From the NCBI RefSeq assembly GCF_023699985.2, contig NC_069674.1, forward strand, positions 106,229,793-106,293,792: a stretch of 64,000 nt of DNA, written 5' to 3'. How positions within the stretch are numbered: the stretch's first letter is position 1; every line of letters starts with the position of its first letter. The stretch comes from Odocoileus virginianus. Lineage: Eukaryota; Chordata; Mammalia; Artiodactyla; Cervidae. Below are positions 45,212 through 57,517 of this stretch, piece by piece. The notes under the pieces were generated by a model. The model had not been told where the DNA came from. It ran no database searches and saw nothing but the letters and a program-made list of their open reading frames with translations. The position numbers were made by a program, and so were the translations under genes.

Positions 45212-46252
45212 TCTTAAAAAAAAGAAATGGAAGCGTTCTAGCACGACTTGTGCATTCCTAGAAATCATCAATTTCTAGACTATTCCATGCATTCTCATCT
45301 CTGTCCTTTCTTTAATAGGTACTGTCTTACCCCCACTCTTACAGATGAGGGGGAAGGGGACAGGCCCCCAGCAGCAGAGCTAATTACCTTGTGGGCCACA
45401 TGCAGTCTGATAGAAGAGCTCATTCTCGCCAGTACTGACCTACACACACACGCTGTGACTCTGCTAACCAACCATGCCAAGTCTAACACTTCAGAGAATT
45501 TGACAAAAGAGCAGCACCTTACATTGTGCAGGCTGCCGGCTCTGCACAATTAGCCCCTGTCCTCCACGGACAGAGGAGCCTGGCAGGCTACAGGCCAAGG
45601 GGCTGCAAAGGGTCAGATGCGACGGGGCACACACACGCACACTAACGGAGATACACGCATAATCCATGACGGAGGGTCAGCTTGTGCCCCAAATGGCACT
45701 CTGACTGGTTATCCCGTGCATGAGCAGAGAACGAGACGTACACATCACACTGACCACATCACGCATTTGCCCATATCTAGGTCCGAGAACCTGTGATGAG
45801 CGTGTCCACAAAAAGCTGATCAACAGCCTGTCTACGAAGGACACAAAAAGTTTCATTGGAGCCAACCGGAGGATTAGAACCCAGGAGACAGTCCTTCAGA
45901 AAGTTCCAAAGACTGTTCCATCTGTTAGACGTCAAAGCAAGGTTGTGTAAGTTTTTGAGACAAAGCTTTATACATCAAACGAAGTGCTACTGACAGTTTA
46001 CACACGCCAGATCGCCATGTACAAAGTGAGTCATGCGTCATCATCGGCCCCTCACAAGATTATGAAAGATTATCTCCTAGGGAGTAGTGACCCTTGATGA
46101 GATGAAGAGGGAGTTAGCTCCTAAGGAGGTCTGGTTCGTGGAGATGCACAACCAACACTAAAGGCGGGGGAGGAGGTCCAAACGAGCAGAGAACTTAAAG
46201 CTTCCTTGCCTCACCATAAAATACAAACTTTTTCATCAAGAAAAGGGAAAAC
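45212..46252. other. Anonymous DNA with a Bov-A scrap
   Basis: 45557-45630 resembles the end of a Bov-A unit ('acggacagaggagcctggca', 'gggtcagatgcgacggggc'). The rest is unassigned, with no exon seen. Confidence 0.45.
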
Positions 46253-46425
46253 GGGACTTCCTTGGTGTTCCAGTGGTTAAGACTCTGTCTTCCAATGCAG
46301 GAAGTGTGGATTTGCTCCCTGGTCGAGGAACTGAGATCCTGAGCTATGTGGCCAAAAAGCCAAAACATAACACAGAAGCAACATTGTAACGAACTCAGTA
46401 AAAACTGAACACAGATACTGAGTCT
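46253..46425 (+). mobile_element. tRNA-derived artiodactyl SINE (ART2/CHR type)
   Basis: 'gggacttccttggtgttcca', 'ttaagactctgtcttccaat', 'gctccctggtcgaggaactg', then 'ggccaaaaagccaaaacata'. It has the same family and structure as the copy at 1394-1580. Confidence 0.85.
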
Positions 46426-48827
46426 GACAGGCAAATTCCTAGACCATCTCTGATCAAGAGAGGTACAAAAAAACTCTCCAAAACAGGAAGATGCCACCCC
46501 AGCAAACTCCTTCCTCATATCGCTTATTCTACCCTGATCCAGGACAGCGCCCATCTCCTCTCCGGCACCCCAAGGAAACAGCAACTCTTGCACTATTTGA
46601 GGGCTGCTAACTATATCCAAGCTCTTAATTACAGATAGAAGTTAACATGCAAATAACATCAGAAGAGATAACACACGAACTAAACCTCAGGGCTGGGTGA
46701 CAGCCCAGCAAAGACCAGACTTTGCTTCAGAGAAGGGGCAGCCGTCCCTCGGAAATGCACACGAACATCGGTGGTTGGCAAATACCAACACCTCCCAACT
46801 GTATACTCTTACAACGGTTCTGTGTCTCGGGATCTAGGGAAAGGTGAGGAATTCCTGCCAAAACACTCCCTGTGGCTCAGGAAGGCGGCCAAAGAGCTCA
46901 CGTAGGTGAAACGGTAACTAGCCAGAAACGTGATGTCACAAACAGCCCGCTGAGTGAATGACAGCACAGGGCTCCCCGCACTCACTTCACTTCTATCCTT
47001 GCCTTTCAATGAGGTGGGAGAGTTTCCAAGTCACTAACTTATTGACTGTAAGCGCAAGCGTTGGGCTCCTGTCATAAACTCTGCCCTGGGCATCCTGGCT
47101 GTCCTCTAGGGCCCACAGAGCTCTCCCGATGAAGGCGATGAGCTGGAGGCCACCTGGCTCTCCCAGAAGAGGACCCCCGGCTGGGCTGCTGGTTCTCAGC
47201 CAGACCAGGCTGTTGGCCTGGGTCAGGCGTCCGCGCTCCCAGTGTTTCTCCTTCCCCTCCCGGGAGGGACCAGTGAGTCAGAGTCAGGCCGCACTCTCCT
47301 GATGACCCGGTCACTCAGCCCTTGTGACGGGAGAGCAGGGGTTCACTCGAGACGGGGCACAGCTGCCGACGTGACCTGGCCCATCGGGCACAGAGGGCCC
47401 AGCCTCCTGCCTCTGATGCCGCCCGGCCTGGGAGGCACAAAGTCACATCACGCCCCACTTACAAGACTGCTGCAGGAGGGGATGCTGGGAACGTGACAAG
47501 CGTGAACACCAGAGGCAGGACGGGAGGGCCTGCACGCCGCCACCCACTCGGTGTGTCCCCTGGGATTCTCCTCTCTTGAGAAAAGGGAAATGAGTCAGGA
47601 CCAAACGTCCATGAGGGCTAACACAACACATATTTGTCAGAGGGGTCAGCAAGCAGCACCTGGGGCTGCTTTATGCTGGAGAGTCACTGGTCTGAGAAAC
47701 AAGAAGCCACGGACGCTCTAATTTACCCAGCCATGCGATAAACAGCAGAGTTTCAAATGGAGGCAACTTGTGTCCTGACTCTGCCAGCATCGAGCGTCAG
47801 GGAGCATCGAGGACCAAGCCAGGTGTCACCCACGGGCCGGATCCCTCCAGGAGGAAAAGGCAGTCAGGTCACTCACCCACACAAGCACCTCAAACAGCAA
47901 GGGCTGGGTAATGAAGCTGGGTTACAAGAGCCCGGCTCTAAGGTCCGGGAGGCTGGTTCAAGATGCGGCTGCCGGGTCAGCCAGGCAGGACCCCCGCTCC
48001 GCAGAGCACCAGCCCCCCACTCCCCGGCCCCGATCAACAGGGTGAGCACACACCTCTTCCTTGAGCTTTCTCAACAACAGTCTCAGAACTTGGACAGGGT
48101 TCTCACCACCCTAGGGGACCAGGAAAAGGCCCCAGGGCTGAACATGGTATAATCCCCGAGGGGGTTCTTCCTCATCTCCCTGTCCCTCTGGAGAGCAGAG
48201 AGCAGGAGGCCGGGGTGCATGGCAGCAGCCCCTGGCGGAGGGTCTGGCGGCGGAACGAGGGAAGCTGGGTCCCCACGGCATCCAAACTGCATTTCCACGC
48301 TGCACCTGGGTCAGAAGTGACAGCTCCCCAGAGGGCAGGTCTGGAAGCATGGAGAAGGGCCCGGCTGACAGGTCAGGTGACGCTCTCCTGAAGCATGCTT
48401 TCCATGGAGCTTCGTGCCAAGAAAGCGGCCAGGACAGAAGTGAAGGAGAAGCATAGGTCCCCGGCACAGCACACTCGCTTCTCTGTCCAAAGGCTCCTCA
48501 GCTCTGTGGGACTGGACCTGGCCCGCCCTGCAGCACGCAGGGTCATGGGGTCCCAACCTCAGCACCAGCCAGGAGAAGCACAATGAAAAGTCTCATCGTG
48601 GTGTGAGCCAAATGCTTGTAAACCGCTGCTCTGACCAACTCTCTGATCCTCAGCAGTAACTGTACGGGCCGTGCCTGGTTCCTCATTGATAATGTGACAT
48701 CTCTGGACCACATGGCGCCTCTACACCTTTTCCGCTCTGAAGCTGATTCTGTATATTACATACAAATGTACCAAGCCTGCTCTATTCCTAAAACCACGGT
48801 TAAAATAAATTATGGAGACTTCTGTGT
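46426..48827. other. Anonymous G+C-richer DNA
   Basis: I cannot find a repeat or a convincing exon. Open frames of 60-130 codons overlap on both strands, as expected for G+C-rich non-coding DNA. Confidence 0.45.
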
Positions 48828-49211
48828 TTCCAGCCAAGATGGACAACAAGGATTACATATACCCTCTCTTCTGAAATAACTAAAAAATGGAACCAAAAAC
48901 AGGCTGCCTGTTTCTTATACTGGACAACAGGAAGCACAGGATAGCAGCTCCAAGGGAGGGGAAACAGATGTGGGGAGCCCGCCCAGGGCTCCCCAGGGGG
49001 GCTCCAGTTTCCAGTCACGTGCCAGGCAGGGATCGCAGACTGTGCCTGGGGGTCCCTCTAAGGAGGATGAATTCAGAGCTCAGGGAGGTGGGCAGAGAGG
49101 AGGGGACAGCCCGGAGGAGGGTCCTGGAGATGTGCAGAGGGTGTCTGAGAGCAGGCACGGTCAGGAAAGACCCCCCAGAAAGCAGCAGGCAAGGAACATT
49201 GGTGTACGCGG

Positions 49212-49955
49212 GTCTGAATTGTGGTTTCCTCAGGGTATAGGCCCAGTAGTGGGGTTGCTGGGTCATATGGTAATTTTATTCCTAATTTATAAAGGAACTT
49301 TCAAACTGTTTTCCATAGTGGCTGTATCAATTTACATTTCCACCAACAGTGCAACAGGGTTCCCCTTTCCCCACACCCTCTCCAGCATCTGTTTGTAGAT
49401 TTTTTTGATGATGGTCACCTCACTGTGACCGGTATGAGGTGATACTTCATTGTAGTTTTGATTTGCATTTCTCTAATAACAACCTAGAGGAGTGTGATGC
49501 AAGGGGGGAGAGACGATACACATATAATTATGGCTAGTTTCTGTTGCTGTATGGCAGAGACCAACACAGCATTGTAAAGCAACTGCTGTTTTCACTCAGT
49601 CCTGTCTGACTCTCCGCGACCCCATGGGCTGCAGCAGGCAACGTCTTCTGTCCTCCACTATCTCTAGGAGTTTGCTCAAACTCATATACATTGAGTTGAT
49701 GACGCCATCCCACCATCTCATCCTCTGTCACCCCCTTTTCCTCCTGCCTTCAGTCTTTCCCAGCATCAGGGTCTTTTCCAATGAGTCAGTTCTTCACATC
49801 AGGTGGCCAAAGTATTGGAGCTTCAGCTTCGGCATCAGCCCTTCCAATGAATATTCAGGACTGATTTCCTTTAGGATTGATCGGTTTGATCTCCTTGTTG
49901 TCCAAGAGACTCTCAAGCAAATAAAGCAATTATCCTCCATTTAAAAAAAAGAAAG
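49212..49955 (+). mobile_element. L1 insertion with inverted 5' segment (twin priming)
   Basis: 49212-49479 is reversed L1 ORF2 end ('gggttgctgggtcatatggt', 'catttccaccaacagtgcaa'). From 49480 ('caacctagaggagtgtgatg') the same kind of L1 runs in sense through its 3' UTR ('gtatggcagagaccaacaca') to 'ttatcctccatttaaaaaaa'. An antisense 5' part joined to a sense poly-A-tailed 3' part is the known signature of twin priming. BovB later inserted at 49585-49921. Confidence 0.8.
49585..49921 (-). mobile_element. BovB LINE 3' fragment inside the L1 insertion
   Basis: The reversed BovB 3' end runs from 'cactcagtcctgtctgactc' to 'ccaagagactctcaagcaaa'. Near-identical flanks TAAAGCAACT (49575-49584) and TAAAGCAATT (49922-49931) form the target duplication. 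The interrupted L1 3' end rejoins perfectly. Confidence 0.9.
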
Positions 49956-50220
49956 AAGCGGTCAGAACAAGTCCCAGAGCTCACACAGGGCAGGGCAAAG
50001 TCTGCATTTGTGCCAGTCAGGTGGGAAATCTCCTTATACACGAGACACTAAATCACGTCTTCAGAAGCGTCTTGCCTTAACAGAGAGGACAAATTATGCC
50101 GAGACCAAAAGTGATTCTAGGGCCAGCTAACACGGTTTAAAAGCAAGGTTCAAAAGGATCAAACTGTTTCCAAGAAGCCTAACTGTTCCTGCAACAAATC
50201 CCCCAAATATTTAAAGGAAT

Positions 50221-50413
50221 GCTGCTGCTGCTAAGTCATTTCAGTCGTGTCCAACTCTGTGACCCCAAGGACTGTAGCCTGCCAGGCTCTTCTGTCCATG
50301 GGATTCTCCAGGTAAGAATACTGAAGTGGGTTGCCATGCCCTCCTACAGGGGATCTTCCTGACACGGGCATTGAGACCCTGTCTGTTATGTCTAGTGCCA
50401 CCTGGGAAGCCTC
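50221..50413 (-). mobile_element. Bov-tA SINE with exact 12-bp target duplication
   Basis: The reversed element runs from 'gctgctgctgctaagtcatt' to 'gccacctgggaagcctc'. It is flanked by identical ATTTAAAGGAAT at 50209-50220 and 50414-50425. It is inserted in the old L1 5' region. Confidence 0.94.
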
Positions 50414-50784
50414 ATTTAAAGGAATACCCCTAGAAAGAAAAAAAAGTCAGCACTCAAGCATGTAAAATTCACAATGCGTGGCATCCAATCAAAAGGGGCC
50501 AGGCATGAAAAGACAATCAGATCTACCATGATAAGAGGAATCAACCCAGAGAAACAGACACAGAAGTGTCAGAGACAACAGCATAAGACAGGGGTATTAA
50601 AACGACTGGGGGGAAATACAGCCCATGTGTTCATGAAGGGAAAGGAAAGCGTGACCTGGTCAGGGAAAAAAATGAAAGGCGTACAAAGACCAAATCTGAT
50701 CTCTGGAGATGAAAACTACACCGATGGGATCAACAGCCGACAAGATGCTGGCCCCCTTCCCCCCTCTCCCTCCACGCCCTGGGG

Positions 50785-51027
50785 AGCTCCCCCCCACAGA
50801 GGGCTGGAGTGATCGGGGTAGTGGAGCCCCAAAAGCTCCCCCCCAGAGAGGGCTGGAGTGATCGGGGTAGTGGAGCCCCAAAAGCTCCCCCCCAGAGAGG
50901 GCTGGAGTGATCGGGGTAGTGGAGCCCCAAAAGCTCCCCCCCAGAGAGGGCTGGAGTGATCGGGGTAGTGGAGCCCCAAAAGCTCCCCCCCAGAGAGGGC
51001 TGGAGTGATCGGGGTAGTGGAGCCCCC
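50785..51027. repeat. 49-bp minisatellite, five nearly identical units
   Basis: GCTGGAGTGATCGGGG recurs at 50803, 50852, 50901, 50950 and 50999, exactly every 49 bp. Units 2-5 appear identical over the core CCCCAAAAGCTC, CAGAGAGG, TAGTGGAGCC. The first unit differs (CACAGAGG). As 49 is 1 more than a multiple of 3, frames rotate, and all three minus frames remain open (121-156 residues of glycine/serine/proline-rich readings). This is repeat artefact, not coding. Confidence 0.97.
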
Positions 51028-51090
51028 ATGAAGACAAAGCAATGGAAAGGCTTGAAAATAAAGCACAGAGGAGACAAGAGGAAGGCTGTG

Positions 51091-53071
51091 CTCAAACCCC
51101 TCCCCCCAGACTATGCCCAAGGTGGGGAGAGGGGGAAGGACGGGCTCTGGGACAGGGAGAGCAGAGGGTGGACAGACCCCTGGCACACTCCAGCTGCTGG
51201 GTCTGAGCTGTTACGTCCCCAGACATCCTCAAGCTGCAGTGTCACCTGGACAATGAAACTCATTTCACAGGGTTTGCTGGGAAGACCCTGCGAGATGAGG
51301 CACAAACAGTCCCCGCACAAAACAAACGCCAACTCCTTTCTCGACCCCCAGGGAGGTGGCGACCTCCTGTATCCCAGCCTCACTTGCGTGGGTGTGGGAT
51401 GCATGGAGGGCCCCCAGCTCTCTCAGAGCTGCACACACCCCGTCACCCTGGAAAGGCAGCTGTACATGATGAACCCCCAGGAGCGGTGGGGCTGCCCCAG
51501 GCTTGGCTGACGGCAAGGACATCAGCTAGCCGGATTGTGACTCCTGGTTCTGTCACCAAGGGAGTCACACCCGTGAAAGCAGGCAGACATGTGTGTGTGT
51601 GTGTATTAATGGCACCACATGTGGAAACACAGCATCACAAATTTAAAACGCACCCAGGCAGAGAGAACCTACAGACCCCGCAAGAGCCCTTCTTTACCCA
51701 ACACCAAGGTTATAAAATACTCCTCACCCCAACCCTTGCTTCAAGTCCCAAGTCCCATTCCCCATTAGCACACCTGCAAGGCTGATCCTCTGGCATCAGC
51801 AAACCTCACCCAAGCATCTGATGAAGCCGTATTTCGACACCACTGCCTGAGGACTCCTCCTCTGAAACCAAGTCCTGGGCTCACAGATGCCGCGACGACA
51901 GCTCCTGGCAGGACCCAAGAGAAGCAGGCACAGGCCATGACCACACACCACACAAGCTGTCTCCAAATGGCCAGGACGACCCTGCAGGGAGCCAAGCCAC
52001 CCAGCCCAGAGCACCCAGTGCACCCACCCCCCTCACCCCCCAGGGGAGTCCAGGGTCTCCAGGGAGCCTGGCAGGCCCACCAGGCAGCACGGGGCTTCCC
52101 CAACCAGAGCCAGGGCCACGTGCAAAGAAAAGGACGTGATGGAGGGGGGACACAGGAAGGGCCCAGGCCTTCTGGGGGGAGGGGGCCGGGGACGGCGCTG
52201 ACACAGCAGAGGGGAGGAGAGGCCAGTCTGGGCAACAGGAGGATGAGCCAGATTTGAAACATCTTTATTTTGAAATGCTGGCCCCAGACATGCTTCAGTG
52301 AAGGCCGCTCGGCAGTCCATCAGTTCGGTGCCTGAGCCAGACATGAGAGGGGGCCTCAGACACTGTCTAATCCACAATGGAGATGACCCCGAGCCCGGCA
52401 ACCCAGCCCCCCAGCTCAGTGTCCACCCAGGCTCTCACCTGTGGCCACGCAGCACCCCAAGGCCAGGCCGCACCACGTCCTGCCCTGAACCGAGACTGGA
52501 GGGGAAGCTGAGATGTGAGCACCGCGCACGTGTCACACACCAGGAGGGAGGAAGAGGATGAGCCCAGAGACCCCATCCTCACTCTGCGCCCCTGGTTCAG
52601 TCTGAGAACTTGCTCCTTACGAAGCAGGTTTTATCCATACATCCACACCCAGTTCGCTGGAACCCAAAACATGCCACACCCACTCTGAGGATCAGCCCTG
52701 GAAACCGCTCTTGAAGCTCACAGGCAGAAAAGAAGTCTGTGATGAGTGACTGATGTCTTTTAAGTTCATGGGGATGAAAGAATCCTCTCCTGGGTGACAC
52801 CGTGACCAGGGCAGCAGTCACAGTGCTTCAGAGATGAGGCTGCCTCACCACCTGGCCACCTGAGGGTCAGAGAAACACAGTCCATCTTCAAAGAGGCTCA
52901 ACCATTCCACAGATACGCCTCGAGCTTCTATCATAAGGCCAGCGTGTCCGCACCTAAAGCAAAGATCCTGCCTCTGAGTGTTTAGATTTTATCTGGAGAA
53001 AATAAACAGTAAGCAATAAACATTCAGTGCAATTTACTTCTTTATAACTGAAGAGGGTGGCGCCAGGGAAA
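51091..53071. other. Anonymous G+C-rich DNA, weak L2 remnant at the end
   Basis: No exon can be supported. A short (TG)n lies near 51589-51604. 52895-53040 resembles a reversed L2 ('aaagatcctgcctctgagtg', 'aataaacagtaagcaataaa') at low confidence. Confidence 0.4.
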
Positions 53072-53281
53072 AGTGAAGTGAGGTCGCTCAGTCGTGGCCG
53101 ACTCTATGCGACCCCATGGACTGTAGCCCACCAGGCTCCTCTGTCCATGGGATTCTCCAGGCGAGACTACAGGAGTGGTTAGCGGTTTCCTTCTCCAGGG
53201 GATCTTCCTGACTCAGGGATCAAGCCCAGGTCTCCTGCATTGCAGGCAGATTCTTTGCCGTCTGAGCCACCAGGGAAACCC
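53072..53281 (-). mobile_element. Bov-tA SINE
   Basis: The reversed element runs from 'aagtgaagtgaggtcgctca' to 'tgagccaccagggaaacccc'. It is full length and well preserved. Confidence 0.93.
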
Positions 53282-54280
53282 CTAAGTAGGGGAGGAAGAT
53301 GCAATTTGAATAAAACTGGAGGGAAAACCTCACTTTCTAGAAACGGGCCCTGAACAAAGACTGTGGGGCAGAAGGCACAGGTGTCAAGGGCGCCATGGAC
53401 CCAGGACCTCTGCCCAGGCCAGGCGGCAGCCTGGGCAAAGTGCACTCAGCATCTTCATCCTGACGGTGACCAACCTTAACGCCTGCAAGGAAGGCTGGTC
53501 TCCCTGTGAGATAAACTTCAGATGCAGCTTCTTACACTTCTATGCTCCTTTACAAGTTTCTACCAATAATAACACTGTCTTTTTGCTATGAGCTTATGCT
53601 CCTTTTATAGTTTTTTTTTTTCTTTTAATTTATTTTTTAAGCCCAGTCTCTTTCTCCTAAGCAGGCTCGCGGGGCCCTGGAAGCAACTGGTGGAGACAGT
53701 CTGCTCCCTCCCGGCCCCAGTGGCAGGGCACGAAAACCTTCAAAGAACTTTCCTCTGTGTCAGCAAGCCCAGGAGAACGCCCCAAAAGCTGAAAGCCAGA
53801 AAAAGAAATGCAAGATTCCCTATCGCCTTTCCAGAAAAAATAAAGGAAAGTGACAGAAAATTCAGTAAGAGTTTTCCTTAAACATCAATTACAGGAAAAT
53901 CTTATAGATGTTGATAATGCTAATCTTAATTAGAGTAACCTCAAATACTTTTTGTTTCTCCCTGGTTTATAATACAATAATAGAAATAATTTTTAAGAGA
54001 CCAGTTGCCACATTCCTAGAGTCTCCTTCAAAACATGCAAAGTATCTAGCAAATGCTGGGGAAAGTGACAAGGTGAGTGCTGAGTGTCTGTGAAGATCGT
54101 TGCTGGGTTACTAACTGGCGGCGGCAGCAGGGGAGGCAAGGCCCAGGGGCAGGGGACACTTTTGCAAAGAGGAAGAAGCAAGCAGGAGCCAGACAAGGAC
54201 ACATGCAGGCCACGGTGAGGCGCACTGCAAGCTAAATACCCCACAGGATGTAAGAATGTAATTTAAACTAGCTACCACTT
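53282..54280. other. Anonymous non-repetitive DNA
   Basis: Nothing recognisable apart from a T-rich tract near 53611-53638. Confidence 0.45.
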
Positions 54281-54452
54281 TGGCTTCCCAGGTGGCACAG
54301 AGGTAAATAAACCTGCCTGCCAATGCAGGAGGCACAAGAGATATGGGTTCAATCCCTGGGTTGGGAAGATCCCCTGGAGGAGGAAATGGCAATCTGCTCC
54401 AATATTCTTGCCTGGGAAATCCCATGGACAGGGCAGACTGGCAGGGCTCCAC
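54281..54452 (+). mobile_element. Bov-tA SINE, 3'-shortened
   Basis: 'ggcttcccaggtggcacaga', 'gggttcaatccctgggttgg' and the Bov-A body to 'gggcagactggcagggctcc' are present. The terminal 'gacacgactgagc' part is missing, so the 3' end has been lost. Confidence 0.88.
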
Positions 54453-56372
54453 TTTAAGACCAAACACTTAAAACAGGAAATTGTGTTAAAATTATCCATA
54501 TGCTTTAATAAAAGTAATTTTAAGGTTCTTCCTGCTGCCCAAAGGCGCCATTTTTAAAAAACAGTTGCTACTGTCAAAATTTCCATCCATCGAAGCACTG
54601 TCCGCGTGCTCACAACCTACCTACGTCCTCTGGCTGCTGGGCTGATGCACCTGCAAAGTAACCAACTCATTCCTCCCTTCGCAGCCAAGCAAACAGGAGT
54701 TCTTCAGCACTCAGAACCCAGCCGGGGAAAGTGCCACATCACTCCATCACCTTTCAGACTGGACAGAGAGACACGGCGCGCTTCATCTCCAAGAATAAGT
54801 TAACAGGACCACCGTGTGCACAACGGGCCATAATCAGACATTATAACGCAGTCTCAGGACCCCGCCCGTGGTCCTGTCTTCAGACTAGTCAGAGTCACAG
54901 AAACTGCCTGCAGCCTCGGCGCCTCACGAGACCCCTTCACCAGACAGGCCGCAGGAGGCAAGCACAGCCTCTGATCTGCAGCCCCGGGGAGGACGCCGCT
55001 GGGTGGACACGAGGGCTGCGGTCTCCCTGCAGGGCCGGAGCCTGCTTTCACACTGGAAACCAAGTGTGTGGGCAAGCCTGGAGCCAGCCGCCCCGCCTCC
55101 GACACAGCCAGCCCGCTCCAGCGAAACAGGCCTGAGGCTCCAGGTGGACGTGGACACAGGTGAGGCCAATGCAGGGCTGGACGTGGGGGTCACGGGGGCA
55201 GAATGCGACGGTGCGGACGAAGGCAGAGCAGCAGGCGGTGCTCGGGTCTGACGGACAAACCGGGACCCCTGTCCACCTCGCTGGGGAGGCCGAGTCCCCT
55301 TTCCTGCAGAGATGGCTCGTTAACCTGAGACCAGAGGGACGTGTGAGGAAGTAGGCGTGCTCGCCGGGGCCCAGGTCCATCCACGGGGACACGTGAAGAA
55401 GTGGGGTGCCCTGACAGCCAGTGGGTGGCAGCTGGCGGGAAGGTGACTAAGGCCAGGAGCGGACAAGCCAGGTGGGTCGGCGGGCCACACCAAGCAGGGC
55501 CACCCAGGTCCCATGGGATGATGCGATGATGCTGACAATCCAGCTGACCCCAGAAAGTGCAAGTGCCTGTGAGCAGGCTCTGTCCTGGGACAGCAGCAAC
55601 CACACGTCAGGGGAGCAGGTGGCTGAGGGGCTGACATCAGAGACCAGGCCAGCCCAACACTGAGCAGCCCGTGAGGACCCAGGGCCCCAGCATATCATTC
55701 CCCAAGCAGTCCTGCCCTCTCCCTGACAACTTGTCATTCTGCTGGCCCAAGTCCCAGCCCTGCAGCCTTTCTGTTGGACTGTGAAATCTCATTTGACAGA
55801 GTATTAATTAAGTTCAGCCCCTCAGTCAGTCGATCAGCCTATAGGCAGGCATCACATACCTGTCCAGCCAAGCACAGGTGCCCAGGAGAAGCAAAGCAAC
55901 AGGGCAGGGAAACCCAGAGCCACAGACCCCGCCCCAGTCTACCAGGTACCAGCGACATGAGCTGGGAGCTGCTTTGAGCCCTGGTCCCCTAAACAAAACA
56001 GAAGCCTAACCCACGCACCATGCTTGCCACGCAAGCATGAACAGAGAACAGCAAGAACACAGAGAAGGTGTTCAATAAACAGAGCTCTGTGAGTCCTTCA
56101 GAGGGAATGTAAGACCTGAAGCCAACCCTCTTCCTGAAAATAAGGTTTAGGTAAAACAAACAAAACATTCAGAACAGAGCAAGTCTGTCCCTCCCTGACA
56201 AAAAGTTTTTCTTAATTTTTATTTATCATGTACTAGTAGTATTTCACTGATTCTAAGAAACCCCTCCAATTTTACGATTTTGAAATTCAAACATTTTCCA
56301 ACCAATCCATGTTAAGGAGGATATGTGATAATCTTTACTTTGAATGAAAAGTTGTCATTAAAACTGACCCTT
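54453..56372. other. Anonymous G+C-rich DNA
   Basis: 54930-55290 has more CpG than the surroundings ('ggtgcggacgaaggcagagc'), which could mark a weak CpG-rich patch. No exon or promoter can be supported, and overlapping open frames on both strands are uninformative. Confidence 0.4.
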
Positions 56373-56500
56373 TAGGGACTTCCCTGGTGGTCCAGTGGCT
56401 AAGACTCCAAGCTCCCAATGGAGGGGGCCTCGATTCAATCCTCGGTCAGGGAACTAGATCCCACGTGCCACAACTATGTGCCACAACTAAGACCCTCGTG
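56373..56500 (+). mobile_element. tRNA-derived artiodactyl SINE, truncated
   Basis: 'gggacttccctggtggtcca', 'ctaagactccaagctcccaa' and 'gattcaatcctcggtcaggg' identify the head. The body beyond 'ccacaactaagaccctcgtg' is short or diverged. Confidence 0.82.
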
Positions 56501-56694
56501 GCACTCACAGTCTTATCTCATGGCACTTTAGGACCACGGAAGTGCAGTGAGTGCAGAACCCCAGGACACAAACAGTCGCATCACTGCAAGGCTCTGCAGA
56601 GTGGGACGCGTGTGGTCCCCACAACGTGAACACTCACAGCCCCCATCGACAGGGGTGTTGAGAAAAACACAGCCGTCACCTGATGGGGTAACGG

Positions 56695-56890
56695 CCTTCC
56701 CTGCCTCGCAATCCTCATCTGAAAAGGGGAGAACATGAAGGACTCACCTCACAGAGTTGTGGCAAGACTCCTACTTAGAAAAATCCAAGTAAAGTCCTTG
56801 GCTTGAGAACCAGTGCACAGTGAGTGAGTTGGTTTTCTAGTCTGTAAAATGGGTATCCTGAAGCTGTGAAGGTTATGTCTCCAGTGGTTG
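56695..56890 (+). mobile_element. MIR SINE remnant(s)
   Basis: 'atcctcatctgaaaagggga' and 'cacctcacagagttgtggca' match a sense MIR 3' half. A second similar motif, 'tctagtctgtaaaatgggta', follows directly, suggesting two overlapping MIR remnants. Confidence 0.6.
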
Positions 56891-57517
56891 GTGGAAGGTA
56901 AAAGAAGAGAACCCAAGACAAGTCAACAGAAGTGCTGAATCCTTTCCCCATTACCCAGCCTGCACTGAGGGGTAAGGGTCAGGTTCCCTGAAGAGATGAT
57001 GCAGGGTCCCCACCGGTGCAGCCACTCAGACTGTATCATCATTGCATTCACCAGTCGCCAGCTTCACCTCACAAAAAACATCTCTATTAAACAGTGGTTG
57101 TCACTAAATCCAGAAATAATCTCCAAAGATTTACAAAAAACCACTTTAGATGAAGGTCCTATCTACTGGAAGAGTCTCATAAAATAAAAATAAGTGAGGT
57201 CTCAAGTCATCCTTGCATCCGTCTCTCCCACCATGGCAAGTGGAAGGAACTGTCCACAGATTTCTTAAAGAAAATATAATCCAATGAAGCAATCTCTTTG
57301 CCAATACACGTGTGTAAGATAAAACACAAAGAAGCCACAGGATGACTCTGGCTAAAAAAAACAGTGACACTGACCAACTTTGGGAACAGAATTAATTCTA
57401 GAGAATGACCCCAAATCCAGAGCATGACAGATGACACCGTCCGGCTTCTCCAGAGGCAGGAACCGGATGTGAACACAGCCACAGGCTCAAAGCTGTGTGA
57501 CTGGAAAGTGAGGGCTA
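56891..57517. other. Anonymous non-repetitive DNA
   Basis: Nothing recognisable before the hexanucleotide array. Confidence 0.45.

Larger units (their letters stand above)
48828..51090 (+). mobile_element. Old L1 5' region, three times interrupted
   Basis: The L1 5' end is recognisable at 'tttccagccaagatggacaa' and continues to about 49211. It resumes at 49956 ('aagtcccagagctcacacag', 'tccaagaagcctaactgttc'). After the SINE at 50221-50413 it continues with 'gtaaaattcacaatgcgtgg' and 'catccaatcaaaaggggcc', then 'ctctggagatgaaaactaca'. Beyond the 49-bp minisatellite the L1 reads on with 'catgaagacaaagcaatgg' to about 51090. It is the 5' UTR to ORF1 side of an old L1, non-coding. Confidence 0.7.

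Noticed and set aside
50785..51027. Regularly spaced direct repeats that could suggest a CRISPR array
   Set aside because: The whole 49-bp unit repeats with no unique spacers, the genome is mammalian, and no cas genes are present.
50660..51186. Minus-strand open frames of 121-156 codons with repeated PDHSSPLWGG-like motifs
   Set aside because: Same 49-bp minisatellite read in three frames; no protein evidence.
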